NCBI RefSeq assembly: GCF_028464065.1
Contig: NZ_CP116808.1
Location: forward strand, 1,515,886-1,579,885
Source: Saprospira sp. CCB-QB6
GTDB lineage: Bacteria; Bacteroidota; Bacteroidia; Chitinophagales; Saprospiraceae
Direction of reading: 5' to 3'
DNA: 64,000 bases
A program made the translations under genes and the position numbers. Below are positions 1 to 8,309 of this stretch, piece after piece. The notes beneath the pieces are model-generated. The model was not told the DNA's origin and searched no databases. It worked only from the letters and a program-made list of their open reading frames with translations. The stretch's first letter is position 1, and each line of letters begins with the position of its first letter.

Positions 1-1
1 C

Positions 2-574
2 GAAATTGTGGGAGAACCCGCTAAAGCTCCTGCAGAAAGAGAGTTGGCTGGAAGTCTTCGCCTAGAAGGTTATGAGGGCCAAGCCATGAAAGCCCGCATT
101 CAAGCTGATAAAAGTAGTTTTCGTCTAAACTCTTCTTATCGCTCAGGCACCCGCTTTAGAATGTATATTGGCAACCAAGCTCCAGCTTATGTCTATGCCA
201 TTGGCGATGATTTAAGACATAAGCCCTTTGTAGTTTTCCCCCACAAGCCCAATGTAAGTCCCTTACTCAACTATAAAAAGAATGAGGTTCCCTTACCCAA
301 TGAAGAAAAGCACCTTCGCTTAAATGGAGAGGTGGGCACTGATTTTTTGTGCATCATTTATTCGCAAGAACCGTTAGATATTGATCAGGTTTGCCGACAG
401 CTCAAGCAGCAAAGCAGCAAACTGAGTTTCAAGAGCCGCCTCAAGGCGGTCCTTGGTCCAAAACTAGCCGATGACTCAGCTCTAAAGTATAGTTTAGGGA
501 ATAATGGCCAGATGAAATTCACGGGTAAAGGCAGTTGTGCAGCCTTGCTGGTTGAAATTCCACATATTGATTAA
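2..574 (+). CDS. DUF4384-like domain protein, 3' end only
   Basis: The reading frame is open to the left edge (codons for Glu, Ile and Val precede the first in-window GTG), so this is the C-terminal part of a longer protein. The visible part resembles DUF4384: an extended segment (RFRMYIGNQAPAYVYAIGDD), a VVFPHKP turn, a VPLPNEEKHLRL strand and a GTDFLCIIYSQEPLD strand. That domain often sits C-terminal to caspase-like or kinase domains in surface or signalling proteins, but nothing upstream can be seen. A strong terminator follows directly. The domain assignment rests on pattern resemblance; the function is unknown. Confidence 0.6.
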   Translation, partial: EIVGEPAKAPAERELAGSLRLEGYEGQAMKARIQADKSSFRLNSSYRSGTRFRMYIGNQAPAYVYAIGDDLRHKPFVVFPHKPNVSPLLNYKKNEVPLPNEEKHLRLNGEVGTDFLCIIYSQEPLDIDQVCRQLKQQSSKLSFKSRLKAVLGPKLADDSALKYSLGNNGQMKFTGKGSCAALLVEIPHID

Positions 575-579
575 AATGG

Positions 580-613
580 AGCCCCGCCGCAAAATTGCGG
601 CGGGGCTTTTTTC
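580..613 (+). terminator. Rho-independent terminator after the DUF4384-like gene
   Basis: A GC-rich stem (AGCCCCGCCGCAA pairing with TTGCGGCGGGGCT across an AA loop) is followed by TTTTTT, starting 5 nt after the stop codon. Confidence 0.9.
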
Positions 614-615
614 TG

Positions 616-760
616 CGCCCTACAGGCCCAAAGGGCCGCAGGCTGAGGGGCTGAAGCAGGGCCGCGAAGCGGCAGACCAAGGCCGTAGGCCGCAGGGCCG
701 AGCAGACCTGCGAGCTGCGCAATGGCCCGACCCGACCAAAGGGAGGGGCAGCCCCAAAAA
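616..760 (-). repeat. GC-rich modular repeat, copy 1
   Basis: Reverse-oriented copy of the dispersed GC-rich element, ending in GGGGCAGCCCC plus an A-run (the inverse of the T-run-GGGGCTGCCCC boundary). It contains the inverted constant blocks CAGACC and AGGGCCGAGC. It directly follows the terminator of the preceding gene. Confidence 0.85.
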
Positions 761-858
761 AATAATCCTCAAAACACCAAAATTAAAAAACTAAACATCT
801 AGATAAATAGCCCCTAACTCATTGATAGAATGGGTATTCACCTCAAAATCGTTGTTTT

Positions 859-2058
859 ATGAAAAAATCTATCGTACTATTTGCCGCCAGTTTATTTTCT
901 GTGGCCAGTTGGGCGCAGCTTCCTCGTCTAGAAGAGCCTAGTTTTGTAGAATATGAAACTTATCAGGAGGCCGATTTCTTGTTGCCCATTCCAGAGGAAG
1001 AGGCCAGCTTTAGCTATGGAAATTTGCAGACGGCGCGCAACCTCAAAGAAGTAAATATGGAGGGCAGCACCGATGCTTATCCTTGGTTATCTAAGGATGG
1101 TTTGCGTTTATTTTGGACCCAAACTTTTGAGGGGCAGGATAAAATCGTGCAGGCCGAGCGGCCTAATTTGCAAACGCCATTTGGTCCAGCCAAAGTCATG
1201 GGCCTAAATATGGAAGGGCTAGATAATATGTCTATTTGGCTCTCTGAAGATGAGTTGACTGCGGTGCATTCTGTTCGGGAAAAAGGCGAAATTGATCTTT
1301 ACTTCTCTCAGCGAGCAAGCCGATCGGAGCCCTTTTCAGCAGATAAGTGGCTATTTAGTTTGGAGGGGGTCGAAGAGCTAGAATTTATCTCGGCGCCTAG
1401 TTTGACTCAAAATTTAGAGGAGCTTTACCTCTATCATTCGGGAGAAAGCGGCCAGCAAATCTTGCAATTTAAGTTAGGCAATTTCCCGGGGCTCTACCAA
1501 TTTGAGGCAATTTTGGCAGAGGGAGAAGATTTGGGCCCTGGTCATTTATCTCATGATGGTTTGCGCTTTGTTTGCAATAGTGGCCATCAAAATATGCTTA
1601 TTTTTGAGCGCAGCAGTTTAAAAGAGGAATGGGTAGAAAAAGAGGCTATTTCCTTGCCTACAGATTTCAGTCAAATTGCTTTTTCTGATGAAGAGATGGT
1701 CATGGTTTATTCTCATGATCACTTTTGGGAGTCTAACCAATTGCATTTGGCCAAAAGTCCATTTGCCTCAAAAAAAAGCGGGACAAAAAAGCTAGCAGAA
1801 GCGGGCTTGATGAGCCTAGAACTCTATCCACATCCCGTACAACAGCAATTTACGGTAGCACCTATTTTGCCTGCGGGTGGAGAGCTAGAGCGAGCCGAGC
1901 TTTATAATTTGGCGGGCCAAAAAATCAAAGAATTTACGCTTAGTGCTCATCAAAGCCAATATCAATTTGATTTGGGCAACTTGCCTGCAGCTAGTTATAT
2001 TTTGCGCTTATCGGGTAAAGGCTTTTTGCCCGTTTCGCAGCTAGTGGTAAAACAATAA
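859..2058 (+). CDS. Secreted PD40/beta-propeller protein with T9SS sorting domain
   Basis: 399 residues. Residues 1-19 form a signal peptide (basic MKKS, hydrophobic core, ASWAQ cleavage region). Residues about 60-300 contain blocks such as YPWLSKDGLRLFWTQ and LSHDGLRFVCNSG, typical of WD40-like (PD40) propeller repeats. Residues about 320-399 are a type A T9SS C-terminal domain (LYPHPVQQQFTV, AELYNLAGQKI, LPAASYILRLSG, VVKQ end). Inference: exported by the Sec system, then carried through the outer membrane by the type IX system. The ligand or substrate is unknown. The gene stands alone and ends at a bidirectional terminator. Confidence 0.8.
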   Translation: MKKSIVLFAASLFSVASWAQLPRLEEPSFVEYETYQEADFLLPIPEEEASFSYGNLQTARNLKEVNMEGSTDAYPWLSKDGLRLFWTQTFEGQDKIVQAERPNLQTPFGPAKVMGLNMEGLDNMSIWLSEDELTAVHSVREKGEIDLYFSQRASRSEPFSADKWLFSLEGVEELEFISAPSLTQNLEELYLYHSGESGQQILQFKLGNFPGLYQFEAILAEGEDLGPGHLSHDGLRFVCNSGHQNMLIFERSSLKEEWVEKEAISLPTDFSQIAFSDEEMVMVYSHDHFWESNQLHLAKSPFASKKSGTKKLAEAGLMSLELYPHPVQQQFTVAPILPAGGELERAELYNLAGQKIKEFTLSAHQSQYQFDLGNLPAASYILRLSGKGFLPVSQLVVKQ

Positions 2059-2065
2059 AACAAAA

Positions 2066-2096
2066 AAAGAGACGGGCTGAGGCTCGTCTCTTTTCT
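2066..2096. terminator. Bidirectional terminator
   Basis: Stem AGAGACGGGC / GCTCGTCTCT with a TGAG loop, flanked by an A-run on the left and TTTT on the right. It serves the plus-strand gene ending at 2058 and the minus-strand gene ending at 2171. Confidence 0.85.
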
Positions 2097-2170
2097 ATAA
2101 TAGGGAAACTGTTGAGAGGATGCGACCAGATCTCGGGCGAGATACTGCCTCTATACAGCAAAAGATAGGA

Positions 2171-2419
2171 TCAATAGGAGGAAGTGCTTGGGTCGCTGAT
2201 TTTGGTTTTAATGCTTTGCACCAAGGCCGAGGAGACGTTTCTCCGGCCGACTTTCTTGCGTAAAAATTCTCTAAAGGACTTCTCCTGTTCCAATTTGGCG
2301 AGTTGTTCGGGAGATTCCATAATAGCATCTAAAAAATTGCGGCTTTCTTCTGGAGCGAGTGCCCCATCTAGGTACATGACCAGACGGCGGTTGAACTCCT
2401 TGTCAGTTAGTCCATTCAT
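2171..2419 (-). CDS. Small putative anti-sigma factor
   Basis: 82 residues. Starts MNGLTDKEFNRRLVMYLDG and continues ALAPEESRNFLDAIMESPEQ, the usual opening of short anti-sigma proteins (helix, small Gly/Ala turn, then a segment for negative regulation of an ECF sigma factor). No HxxxCxxC zinc motif and no membrane helix are visible, so it would be a soluble, zinc-less form. It lies downstream of the ECF sigma gene on the same strand, about 145 bp from its end, which supports a partner relationship. Function is inferred from context and sequence style. Confidence 0.6.
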   Translation of the reverse strand: MNGLTDKEFNRRLVMYLDGALAPEESRNFLDAIMESPEQLAKLEQEKSFREFLRKKVGRRNVSSALVQSIKTKISDPSTSSY

Positions 2420-2563
2420 AACTGTACTGTTTTAGTAAATTGAGAATAGTTTGCATCTATTTCAAATAGCGCCCCTTCTTTTAAGAGGCGCTGATTAATT
2501 TGAAGTTTCTTGCTAACGGGCTAAAGGGCCTAAATAGTTCGTTTTCGGTCTGTTAAAAGCGAG

Positions 2564-3205
2564 TTATTTATTTTTTTGGCCTCGATAATCCTTGTACCCT
2601 AGCCTTTCGGCATAAGTACGCAACTGCTCTTTGAGCATATTGCGGGCGCGGTGCAGACGCGAGCGCACCGTACCAATAGGTACATCAATAATTTTGGCAA
2701 TTTCCTCATAAGTAAAGCCTTCAATATCGCAAAGCAAAATTACGGTGCGAAAATCTACAGCTAAAGAGTTAATGGCCGTAGTTACCTCATCGCCAATCAT
2801 GCCTTGAAAGATTTCTTGGCGGAGGTCCATGAAATCTACATAACTAGCATCTTCGGTATCATGATAGCTCACAATATCTTCATAATCCACCTTTTGTGGA
2901 CGTTTACTCTTTTTTCGATACTGATTGATGAATGCATTTTTCAGAATCTTAAAGAGCCAAGCCTTGGCATTGGTGCCCGGCTGATATCGATGTATAAACC
3001 GATAGGCTTTGAGATAAGTTTCTTGTACTAGATCATTTGCATCATCTTCGTTATAAGTCAAATGATAGGCAAAGTTGTACAAGGCATTAATTTGAGGCAT
3101 TAGTTCCTCATTAAAGACCTGCAGTTCTTCTGCAGTGACTTCTCGTTCTTCTTGTTGAGGCGTTTGTTCTTGATTATCCTCATCGGGTAGAGAGTGCTCT
3201 TCCAT
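2564..3205 (-). CDS. ECF-type RNA polymerase sigma factor (sigma-70 family)
   Basis: 213 residues from the preferred start at 3205 (MEEHSLPDEDN). Region 2 is clear at about residues 45-115 (LYNFAYHLTYNEDDANDLVQ, then AWLFKILKNAFINQYRKK), and region 4 near the C-terminus (LCDIEGFTYEEIAKIIDVP, then GTVRSRLHRARNMLKEQL). An acidic Gln-rich leader precedes region 2. The frame stays open upstream to 3334, but those codons lie in a GC-rich repeat and a nested palindrome, so the extension is probably spurious. Neighbour: a small putative anti-sigma gene downstream. Target regulon unknown. Confidence 0.9.
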   Translation of the reverse strand: MEEHSLPDEDNQEQTPQQEEREVTAEELQVFNEELMPQINALYNFAYHLTYNEDDANDLVQETYLKAYRFIHRYQPGTNAKAWLFKILKNAFINQYRKKSKRPQKVDYEDIVSYHDTEDASYVDFMDLRQEIFQGMIGDEVTTAINSLAVDFRTVILLCDIEGFTYEEIAKIIDVPIGTVRSRLHRARNMLKEQLRTYAERLGYKDYRGQKNK

Positions 3206-3248
3206 GGGTGTTGAGATACTGGAGTTGTTGGAATATTCTGCTATTTTT

Positions 3249-3480
3249 GGGGCTGCCCCTTCCGATGGGTTAAAACCCAGTGCAAAGCGGTATCGCTTTG
3301 CGAAGCGATACAAAATGAGGGGTGAACCCCTCATGAATTATCGGTCGGGTCGGGCTGTGTCGTGGCTCGCTAGTCGCTCGGCCCTGCAGTTTTTTTCGCT
3401 TCGCTTCAAAAAACTTGGGTCTGGCCTTCGGCCACCACTGTTCATCCCTCAGCCTGCGGCCCTTTGGGCCTGTCTCCGCT
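3249..3480 (+). repeat. GC-rich modular repeat, copy 2, with nested palindrome element
   Basis: Begins T-run-GGGGCTGCCCC at 3249. About 75 bp of the GGTTAAAACC family is inserted (3267-3340: GGGTTAAAACCC, then a GGTATCGCTTTGCGAAGCGA segment, then TGAGGGGTGAACCCCTCA at 3315-3332). The element then resumes with GGGTCGGGCTGTGTC, GCTCGGCCCT, a long A/T-armed hairpin (AGTTTTTT...AAAAAACTT), GGTCTGGCC, CATCCCTCAGCC and a closing GCGGCCCTTTGGGCC hairpin. Confidence 0.85.
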
Positions 3481-3580
3481 AAAAAGGCTAGCCTTCAACT
3501 TTTTGGAAATTGAAGGCCAACAAATTTAGTATCTTTTTGGGAAGAATCCAGTAAATGGTCCAAAAAGGAGGCAGTGCAGA

Positions 3581-3940
3581 TTATCGTCTACCGCCTTGGC
3601 GGTACAAGCGCTGCAAAATATTGGCAAATTGGCCATCATTTTTGAGGCGGTTGAGGTCTGCTTCAGACATATAAGTGCTAAACTTGCGGAAAAAGTCCCG
3701 CTTAAAAATAGCAAACTCTTCATAATTACGAGTAGGGAGATATTGGGCCGTTTTATTGGCTGCAGCGACTAGTTCGCTGCTTGCTTGGTAGTCCTTCCGA
3801 AGCAGGTCTAGCATTTCGCTAATTGGGTTGGCCGTCATTGTGCTATTTGTTGAAGGAGCTGCAGCGCTATGTTGAGCGCTAGCGGCTTGACCTACAAATA
3901 AAAAGGCCAATAGTGCAAAACTAAGTATCCACTTATGCAT
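3581..3940 (-). CDS. Small secreted protein of unknown function
   Basis: 119 residues. Residues 1-22 are a signal peptide (MHKWILSFALLAFLFVGQAASAQ, AxA-Q cleavage). The mature part has a Ser/Thr/Ala-rich linker and then charged helices (EMLDLLRKDYQASSELVAA; FKRDFFRKFSTYMSEADLNR) ending in RQGGRR. No known domain was recognised. It is probably periplasmic or secreted. Confidence 0.65.
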   Translation of the reverse strand: MHKWILSFALLAFLFVGQAASAQHSAAAPSTNSTMTANPISEMLDLLRKDYQASSELVAAANKTAQYLPTRNYEEFAIFKRDFFRKFSTYMSEADLNRLKNDGQFANILQRLYRQGGRR

Positions 3941-3996
3941 GATAATGATTATTTTTCTATGAAATTAACTTGAGACTTACGAATATACAAAGAACT

Positions 3997-4037
3997 CATT
4001 TAAAAACAACTGTACTTGCAGAGGAAAGCTAATTTTG
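3997..4037 (+). repeat. 41-bp direct repeat, copy A
   Basis: Begins CATTTAAAAACAACTGTAC and ends in AATTTTG. It recurs with three or four differences at 4159-4199, 162 bp downstream. Both copies sit in the gene-free stretch before fumC. The bases between them show nothing else I recognise. Confidence 0.8.
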
Positions 4038-4158
4038 CGCTCTTCCTCGTTATTTTTTTCTGCCGTAGCGCTGCTATGCCCTCTAAAAATGCCTAGAAGC
4101 GCACAAAATTATTACTCCTCAGCTATAAGTAAGTTGCTCTCAAAAGAGTTCTAGAACC

Positions 4159-4199
4159 CATTTAAAAACAACTGTACTTGCGGAGGAAAGCCAATTTTT
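4159..4199 (+). repeat. 41-bp direct repeat, copy B
   Basis: Second copy of the repeat at 3997-4037, ending where the GC-rich element region begins. It could be a duplicated leader or promoter fragment; function unknown. Confidence 0.8.
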
Positions 4200-4216
4200 G
4201 GGTTGCTTTATTTTTT

Positions 4217-4378
4217 GCGGTAGACAGGCGGCGCAGCCGCCGCAAAGGAGCGAAGCGACGCGGCCTAGCGATGTGCAGGGGTGGCCGATAGGCCAGACCG
4301 AGGCGGCAAAGCCGCCGAAGGGCCGAGCGAACAGCGAGCCCCGAAACGTAGCGCCGCAGCGAAGCTGCGGAGGCCCAG
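4217..4378 (-). repeat. GC-rich modular repeat, copy 3
   Basis: Reverse-oriented copy with CGGCCTAGCGATG (inverse of the CATCGCTAGGCC block), CAGACC and AGGGCCGAGC, ending in GGAGGCCC. Hairpins GGCGGCGCAGCCGCC and GGCGGCAAAGCCGCC are visible. It lies 80 bp upstream of the fumC start and lengthens the fumC open frame at its 5' end. Confidence 0.85.
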
Positions 4379-4457
4379 AAAAAACTGTATTAAAATCGCC
4401 ATTCTTATATATAGAAGTTGTAAATTGCTTTTTTATGACCTAAAAAAATCAAGATTC

Positions 4458-5849
4458 ATGGCGACTCGTCAAGAAAAAGATTCTATCGGATATGTAGAAG
4501 TGCCAGCCGACAAATATTGGGCCGCACAAACGCAACGTTCTAAAGAAAACTTCCTAATTGGAGGGCAGCGCATGCCTTTGGAAATTACGCATGCTTTTGC
4601 CATTTTGAAAAAAGCGGCAGCTTTGACCAACAACAAATTGGGGGTTTTGGCTGATGATAAGACGGAGATCATTGCTAAAGTTTGCGATGAGGTGCTTACG
4701 GGTGCTTTAGATGATCAGTTTCCTTTGGTTGTTTGGCAGACGGGTTCTGGTACGCAATCGAATATGAATATGAATGAGGTGGTGGCTAACCGTGCGCATG
4801 TTCTTTTGGGCGGTAGCTTGGAAGATAAGGTGAAAAAGATCCACCCTAACGATGATGTCAATAAATCGCAATCATCAAATGATACTTTTCCAACGGCCAT
4901 GCATATTGCGGCTTATAAAATGTTGGTAGAGAATACGATTCCGGGCTTGGAGCAATTGCGCAATCGTTTGGATGAGAAGGCCAAAGCCTATGCGGATGTC
5001 GTAAAAATTGGTCGCACTCACTTTATGGATGCCACGCCGGTTACAGTTGGGCAAGAGCTTTCTGGCTTTGTTGCGCAATTGGATCATGGCATTCGCGCCA
5101 TTAAAAATAGCCTTCCTCATTTGGCTGAATTGGCCTTGGGTGGAACGGCAGTAGGAACGGGTTTGAACACGCCTGAGGGTTATGCGGAAGAAGTGGCGGC
5201 TCAGATTGCGGGTCTAACGGGTTTACCTTTTGTGACTGCGCCCAATAAATTTGAGGCCTTAGCGGCACATGATGCGATTGTAGAGTCTCATGGAGCGTTG
5301 AAAACTGTGGCTGTTTCTTTGATGAAAATTGGCAATGACATTCGGATGTTGGCTTCTGGTCCACGTTGTGGAATTGGAGAGTACGTTATTCCGGCCAATG
5401 AGCCAGGTTCTTCTATCATGCCGGGTAAAGTCAATCCCACACAATCGGAAGCCTTGACAATGGCCATGGCGCAGGTTGTGGGGAATGATGTAGCGATTAA
5501 CGTGGGGGGAATGACTGGGCAGTTTCAGCTCAACGTCTTCAAGCCCATGATGATTTACAACTTTTTGATTTCGGCTCGTTTGATTGGGGATGCTTGTCGT
5601 TCTTTTGAGAGCAATTGTATTGCTGGTTTGGAGCCACAGTTGAACAACATTGCCAAAAACTTGGAGAACTCCTTAATGTTGGTGACGGCCCTCAACACGC
5701 ACATTGGTTATGACAAAGCCTCTGAGATTGCGAAAAAGGCCTATAAAGAAAACAGCACCCTTAAAGAAGCGGGTTTAGCTTTGGGGTATTTGACAGCAGA
5801 AGAATTTGATGCTTGGGTTCGTCCAGAAGAAATGATTGGTAGCCTTTAG
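4458..5849 (+). CDS. fumC: Fumarate hydratase class II
   Basis: 463 residues, the usual class II length. It catalyses reversible hydration of fumarate to malate in the TCA cycle, in the cytoplasm. The fumarase/aspartase signature [11 protein letters not shown] is present (about residue 317), as are [18 protein letters not shown] and the TxxS-region motif [14 protein letters not shown] chose the ATG at 4458 ([16 protein letters not shown]), because the upstream open frame is translated from the GC-rich repeat. It is a monocistronic unit with a strong terminator 27 bp after the stop codon. Confidence 0.97.
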   Translation: MATRQEKDSIGYVEVPADKYWAAQTQRSKENFLIGGQRMPLEITHAFAILKKAAALTNNKLGVLADDKTEIIAKVCDEVLTGALDDQFPLVVWQTGSGTQSNMNMNEVVANRAHVLLGGSLEDKVKKIHPNDDVNKSQSSNDTFPTAMHIAAYKMLVENTIPGLEQLRNRLDEKAKAYADVVKIGRTHFMDATPVTVGQELSGFVAQLDHGIRAIKNSLPHLAELALGGTAVGTGLNTPEGYAEEVAAQIAGLTGLPFVTAPNKFEALAAHDAIVESHGALKTVAVSLMKIGNDIRMLASGPRCGIGEYVIPANEPGSSIMPGKVNPTQSEALTMAMAQVVGNDVAINVGGMTGQFQLNVFKPMMIYNFLISARLIGDACRSFESNCIAGLEPQLNNIAKNLENSLMLVTALNTHIGYDKASEIAKKAYKENSTLKEAGLALGYLTAEEFDAWVRPEEMIGSL

Positions 5850-5874
5850 GTTTAAACATTTCGGAGAAAATGAA

Positions 5875-5910
5875 AAAGCAGCTTGCTCAAATGAGCAAGC
5901 TGCTTTTTTT
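5875..5910 (+). terminator. Terminator of fumC
   Basis: Perfect 13-bp stem AGCAGCTTGCTCA / TGAGCAAGCTGCT with an AA loop, followed by TTTTTTT. The IS3 element begins 8 bp beyond it. Confidence 0.95.
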
Positions 5911-5959
5911 GGTCCAATGTCTTGTCCTGATATACTGATACAACAAAATCAGAAGATAG

Positions 5960-6382
5960 ATGGAAAATAAAGAAGGTCAGTATGTTAAGCGGACACAAAA
6001 AGATTATACCTTAGCTTTTAAGCTCCAAGTTGTGTCGGAAGTAGAAAATGGAGAGATTGGATTAAAGGCAGCTCAACGAAAGTATGGGATACAAGGAGAC
6101 AATACAATTCGGACATGGATTGAGAAACATGGCCAATATGATAAGAGCTATAAAATAAGAAGTATGAAAAAGAGTCCAGAACAAGAATTGATGGAATTGC
6201 GTCAGCAAATGAAGCTATTAGAGAAGCAAAATCGTCGTTTGGAAAAGGAGCTAAATCAGGCAGATAAGAAGGCCTTATTTTTTGATATGATGATAGATAT
6301 AGCGGAAGAGGAGTTTCAAATTCCCATTAGAAAAAAGTCTTTACCCGAACAGTTGATAAATTCCAAAAAGAAGAAAAAATAA
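5960..6382 (+). CDS. IS3-family transposase OrfA
   Basis: 140 residues. The N-terminal helix-turn-helix (residues about 10-60: TLAFKLQVVSEVENGEIGLK, then YGIQGDNTIRTWIEKHG) binds the IS ends. A Leu-rich coiled coil follows (residues 70-105: EQELMELRQQMKLLEKQNRR). It ends in a Lys run encoded by AAA-rich sequence. The A6 tract at 6374-6379, just before the TAA, is a plausible -1 ribosomal frameshift site joining it to OrfB, as is standard in IS3 elements. Confidence 0.93.
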   Translation: MENKEGQYVKRTQKDYTLAFKLQVVSEVENGEIGLKAAQRKYGIQGDNTIRTWIEKHGQYDKSYKIRSMKKSPEQELMELRQQMKLLEKQNRRLEKELNQADKKALFFDMMIDIAEEEFQIPIRKKSLPEQLINSKKKKK

Positions 6383-6465
6383 GCTTAAGTAGCTTATGTC
6401 GACTGGTCGGGCTAAATCGTCAGAAGTATTATAGGCCAAAGGCAAAACATAGCTCTAATCAGGGA

Positions 6466-7266
6466 TTGGCAGAAAAAGTAGTCGCTTTAGTTCAAGAAGT
6501 ACGAAACAAAATGCCTCGTTTAGGAGGTCGTAAACTGTATCATTTACTTCAAACAGAGTTGAAGGCTCTGCGAGTAGGACGAGATAAGTTTTTTACTATT
6601 TTGCGAGCCAATAACTTACTCGTTCAGCCCCGAAAGAACTATCATACAACGACGAATTCCTTTCACCACTATAGAAAGCATAAGAACAAAATAGCTGATT
6701 TGAAAATTTATCGGCCAGAGCAAGTTTGGGTTTCAGATATTACTTACATTGGAACGAGAGAAAATCCAATGTATTTAGCCTTGGTTACAGATGCTTATTC
6801 TAAGCAAATAATGGGTTATGATGTCTCGAATAGCCTAAGCAGTATTGGCTCTATTCGAGCCTTGCAGCAGGCTGCAAAGCGCCGTCAATATCCCAATGAA
6901 GAGCTGATTCATCATTCTGATCGGGGCATTCAATATTGCTCAAATGATTATCAGCAAGTACTTAAAGAACTAGGCATAAATTGTTCGATGACGGAATCTT
7001 ACGACCCTTATGCAAATGCCGTAGCAGAGCGAATAAATGGAATATTAAAGCAAGAATTTATTGCAGATTTTTTCCATTTGGGCCTAGAAGCCATGAAGAA
7101 AATAGTCGCTCAAAGTATTGATATTTATAATCAAGCTCGGCCACATTGGTCTTGCCAATTTATGCCGCCTGCTGAAATGCACCAACAACAAGAGCTCGAA
7201 TATAAGAGCTACAAAAAGAAAACAACTCTAGCCCAAGATCATCTCAAGCCAGAGTTGTTAAATTGA
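6466..7266 (+). CDS. IS3-family transposase OrfB (DDE integrase domain)
   Basis: 266 residues from a TTG at 6466, but the frame is open upstream through 6364, giving a typical OrfB start (SLSSLCRLVGLNRQKYYRPK). It lies in the -1 frame relative to OrfA. The active product is therefore probably OrfAB made by frameshifting at 6374-6379. All catalytic residues are present: first Asp in WVSDITYIG, second Asp in HHSDRGIQYCS, Glu in NAVAERINGILKQEF, with 35 residues between the second Asp and the Glu (DD35E). The transposase looks functional. Confidence 0.93.
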   Translation: MAEKVVALVQEVRNKMPRLGGRKLYHLLQTELKALRVGRDKFFTILRANNLLVQPRKNYHTTTNSFHHYRKHKNKIADLKIYRPEQVWVSDITYIGTRENPMYLALVTDAYSKQIMGYDVSNSLSSIGSIRALQQAAKRRQYPNEELIHHSDRGIQYCSNDYQQVLKELGINCSMTESYDPYANAVAERINGILKQEFIADFFHLGLEAMKKIVAQSIDIYNQARPHWSCQFMPPAEMHQQQELEYKSYKKKTTLAQDHLKPELLN

Positions 7267-7425
7267 CAACAAGTTATTTCCGTAAGATTTTTTGACCTTT
7301 TTGAAGGAGGTCAAAATCTTCCAGAATAACTTTTAACCGTATTTAATCAGAATTTTATTGCTTTAAATTCTGTATCAGTTTTTCAGGACGGGACAATGCT
7401 TTATTCTTCTTAGGAGAACAAGCAT

Positions 7426-7953
7426 TTATTTTGTGCGGCCCAAAGTATCTCCATAGCGGTTATGGATTAGTCCCTTAAGTTCTTTTCGGGCAAAGAAAAT
7501 ACGGCTTTTCACCGTTCCCAGAGGCAATTGCAATTGATCGGCAATTTCTTGGTACTTATAGCCATAATAGTGCATCATAAAGGGAATGCGAATACTATCA
7601 TCTAGAGAGGCAATCATTTTTTGGAGTTCCTGCATAAGGATTCCTGATTCGGCTCCATTAGAAACGGTTTGGCCGCCAGTGTTGAGATAATATTGATTAT
7701 CGGTAGCATCGAAGATGGTGTTGGCCTTCATCTTCTTGCGATAATTATTGATAAAAATATTGCGCATAATAGTGAACAACCAGGCCTTGAGGTTGGTCCC
7801 TGGGCGGAACTTATCTTTATTGGTCAAAGCTCTAAAGGCTGTCTCTTGATAGAGATCTTTAGAGTCTTCTGAACTTTTAGTGAGTTTGTAGGCAAAGGCC
7901 TGAAGGATGCCCGCCATTTCATGGATTTGAACGCTAAATTCAGAGCTAGACAT
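7426..7953 (-). CDS. ECF-type RNA polymerase sigma factor
   Basis: 175 residues from ATG 7953 (MSSSEFSVQIHEM); an alternative ATG lies at 8001. Region 2: LQAFAYKLTKSSEDSKDLYQ, then AWLFTIMRNIFINNYRKK. Region 4: PFMMHYYGYKYQEIADQLQL, then GTVKSRIFFARKEL. A good promoter (-7 element at 8004-8011) puts the transcription start near 7998, inside the longer version's first codons, so 7953 is preferred. No anti-sigma gene is adjacent. Target genes unknown. Confidence 0.9.
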   Translation of the reverse strand: MSSSEFSVQIHEMAGILQAFAYKLTKSSEDSKDLYQETAFRALTNKDKFRPGTNLKAWLFTIMRNIFINNYRKKMKANTIFDATDNQYYLNTGGQTVSNGAESGILMQELQKMIASLDDSIRIPFMMHYYGYKYQEIADQLQLPLGTVKSRIFFARKELKGLIHNRYGDTLGRTK

Positions 7954-8003
7954 AAGGCATGCATTTTTTGTGATTCTTAAAAACTGTTGAACTTTCAACA
8001 CTT

Positions 8004-8035
8004 CAAATATAAGTAATTCTTAAACAGAAAGCAAA
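8004..8035 (-). promoter_or_regulatory. Bacteroidota-type promoter for the ECF sigma gene
   Basis: On the minus strand: TTTG (8032-8035), 20-nt spacer, TATATTTG (8004-8011), matching the -33 TTTG / -7 TAnnTTTG consensus. It predicts a start near 7998, about 45 nt before the preferred ATG. The rest of 8036-8239 is AT-rich with no further feature I can name. Confidence 0.65.
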
Positions 8036-8239
8036 ATTTTGTTCCAAATAAATGTACCAACATCTATTTATTTAGCTTATCCTTAAGAAGGCCAAAACAC
8101 ACAAACAGCTGTATAACAGCAACTTAATTCAAAAAAAGTTAAAATAGCCTTAATACCACCTTTCAATAAAAAATGAAAGTTGTATAAGCTTTTAGACAGT
8201 TTTTCTGTCTGTTTAAGCTCTATCAAAACAAATAAAAAA

Positions 8240-8275
8240 CGGGATAACTGGCAAAAACAGCCAGTTATCCCGCTA
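8240..8275 (-). terminator. Terminator of the receiver-like gene
   Basis: Perfect 13-bp stem CGGGATAACTGGC / GCCAGTTATCCCG. On the minus strand it is followed by TTTTTTATTTG. Confidence 0.92.
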
Positions 8276-8309
8276 ATAAACAACAACTTAAGTCAATAGA
8301 TTTTATCTA

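Larger units (their letters stand above)
5918..7395 (+). mobile_element. IS3-family insertion sequence (about 1.48 kb), apparently intact
   Basis: Imperfect terminal inverted repeats: left TGTCTTGTCCTGATATACTG at 5918, right end (inverted) TGTCCCGTCCTGAAAAACTG at 7395, with ATACA continuing the match in both. Inside are two overlapping transposase frames in the IS3 arrangement. The inner right arm carries AAGATTTTTTGACC/GGTCAAAATCTT hairpin sequence (about 7285-7322). No target duplication is evident (left flank TCCAA, right flank ATGCT). It inserted between the fumC terminator and an ECF sigma gene without breaking either. Confidence 0.9.

Noticed and set aside
3206-3334. 43-residue N-terminal extension of the first ECF sigma factor
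   Set aside because: It runs into GC-rich copy 2 and the nested palindrome; residues such as RFAKRYRFALGFNP are repeat-derived.
4281-4457. N-terminal extension of fumC
   Set aside because: Translated GC-rich repeat copy 3; the ATG at 4458 gives the normal length of class II fumarase.
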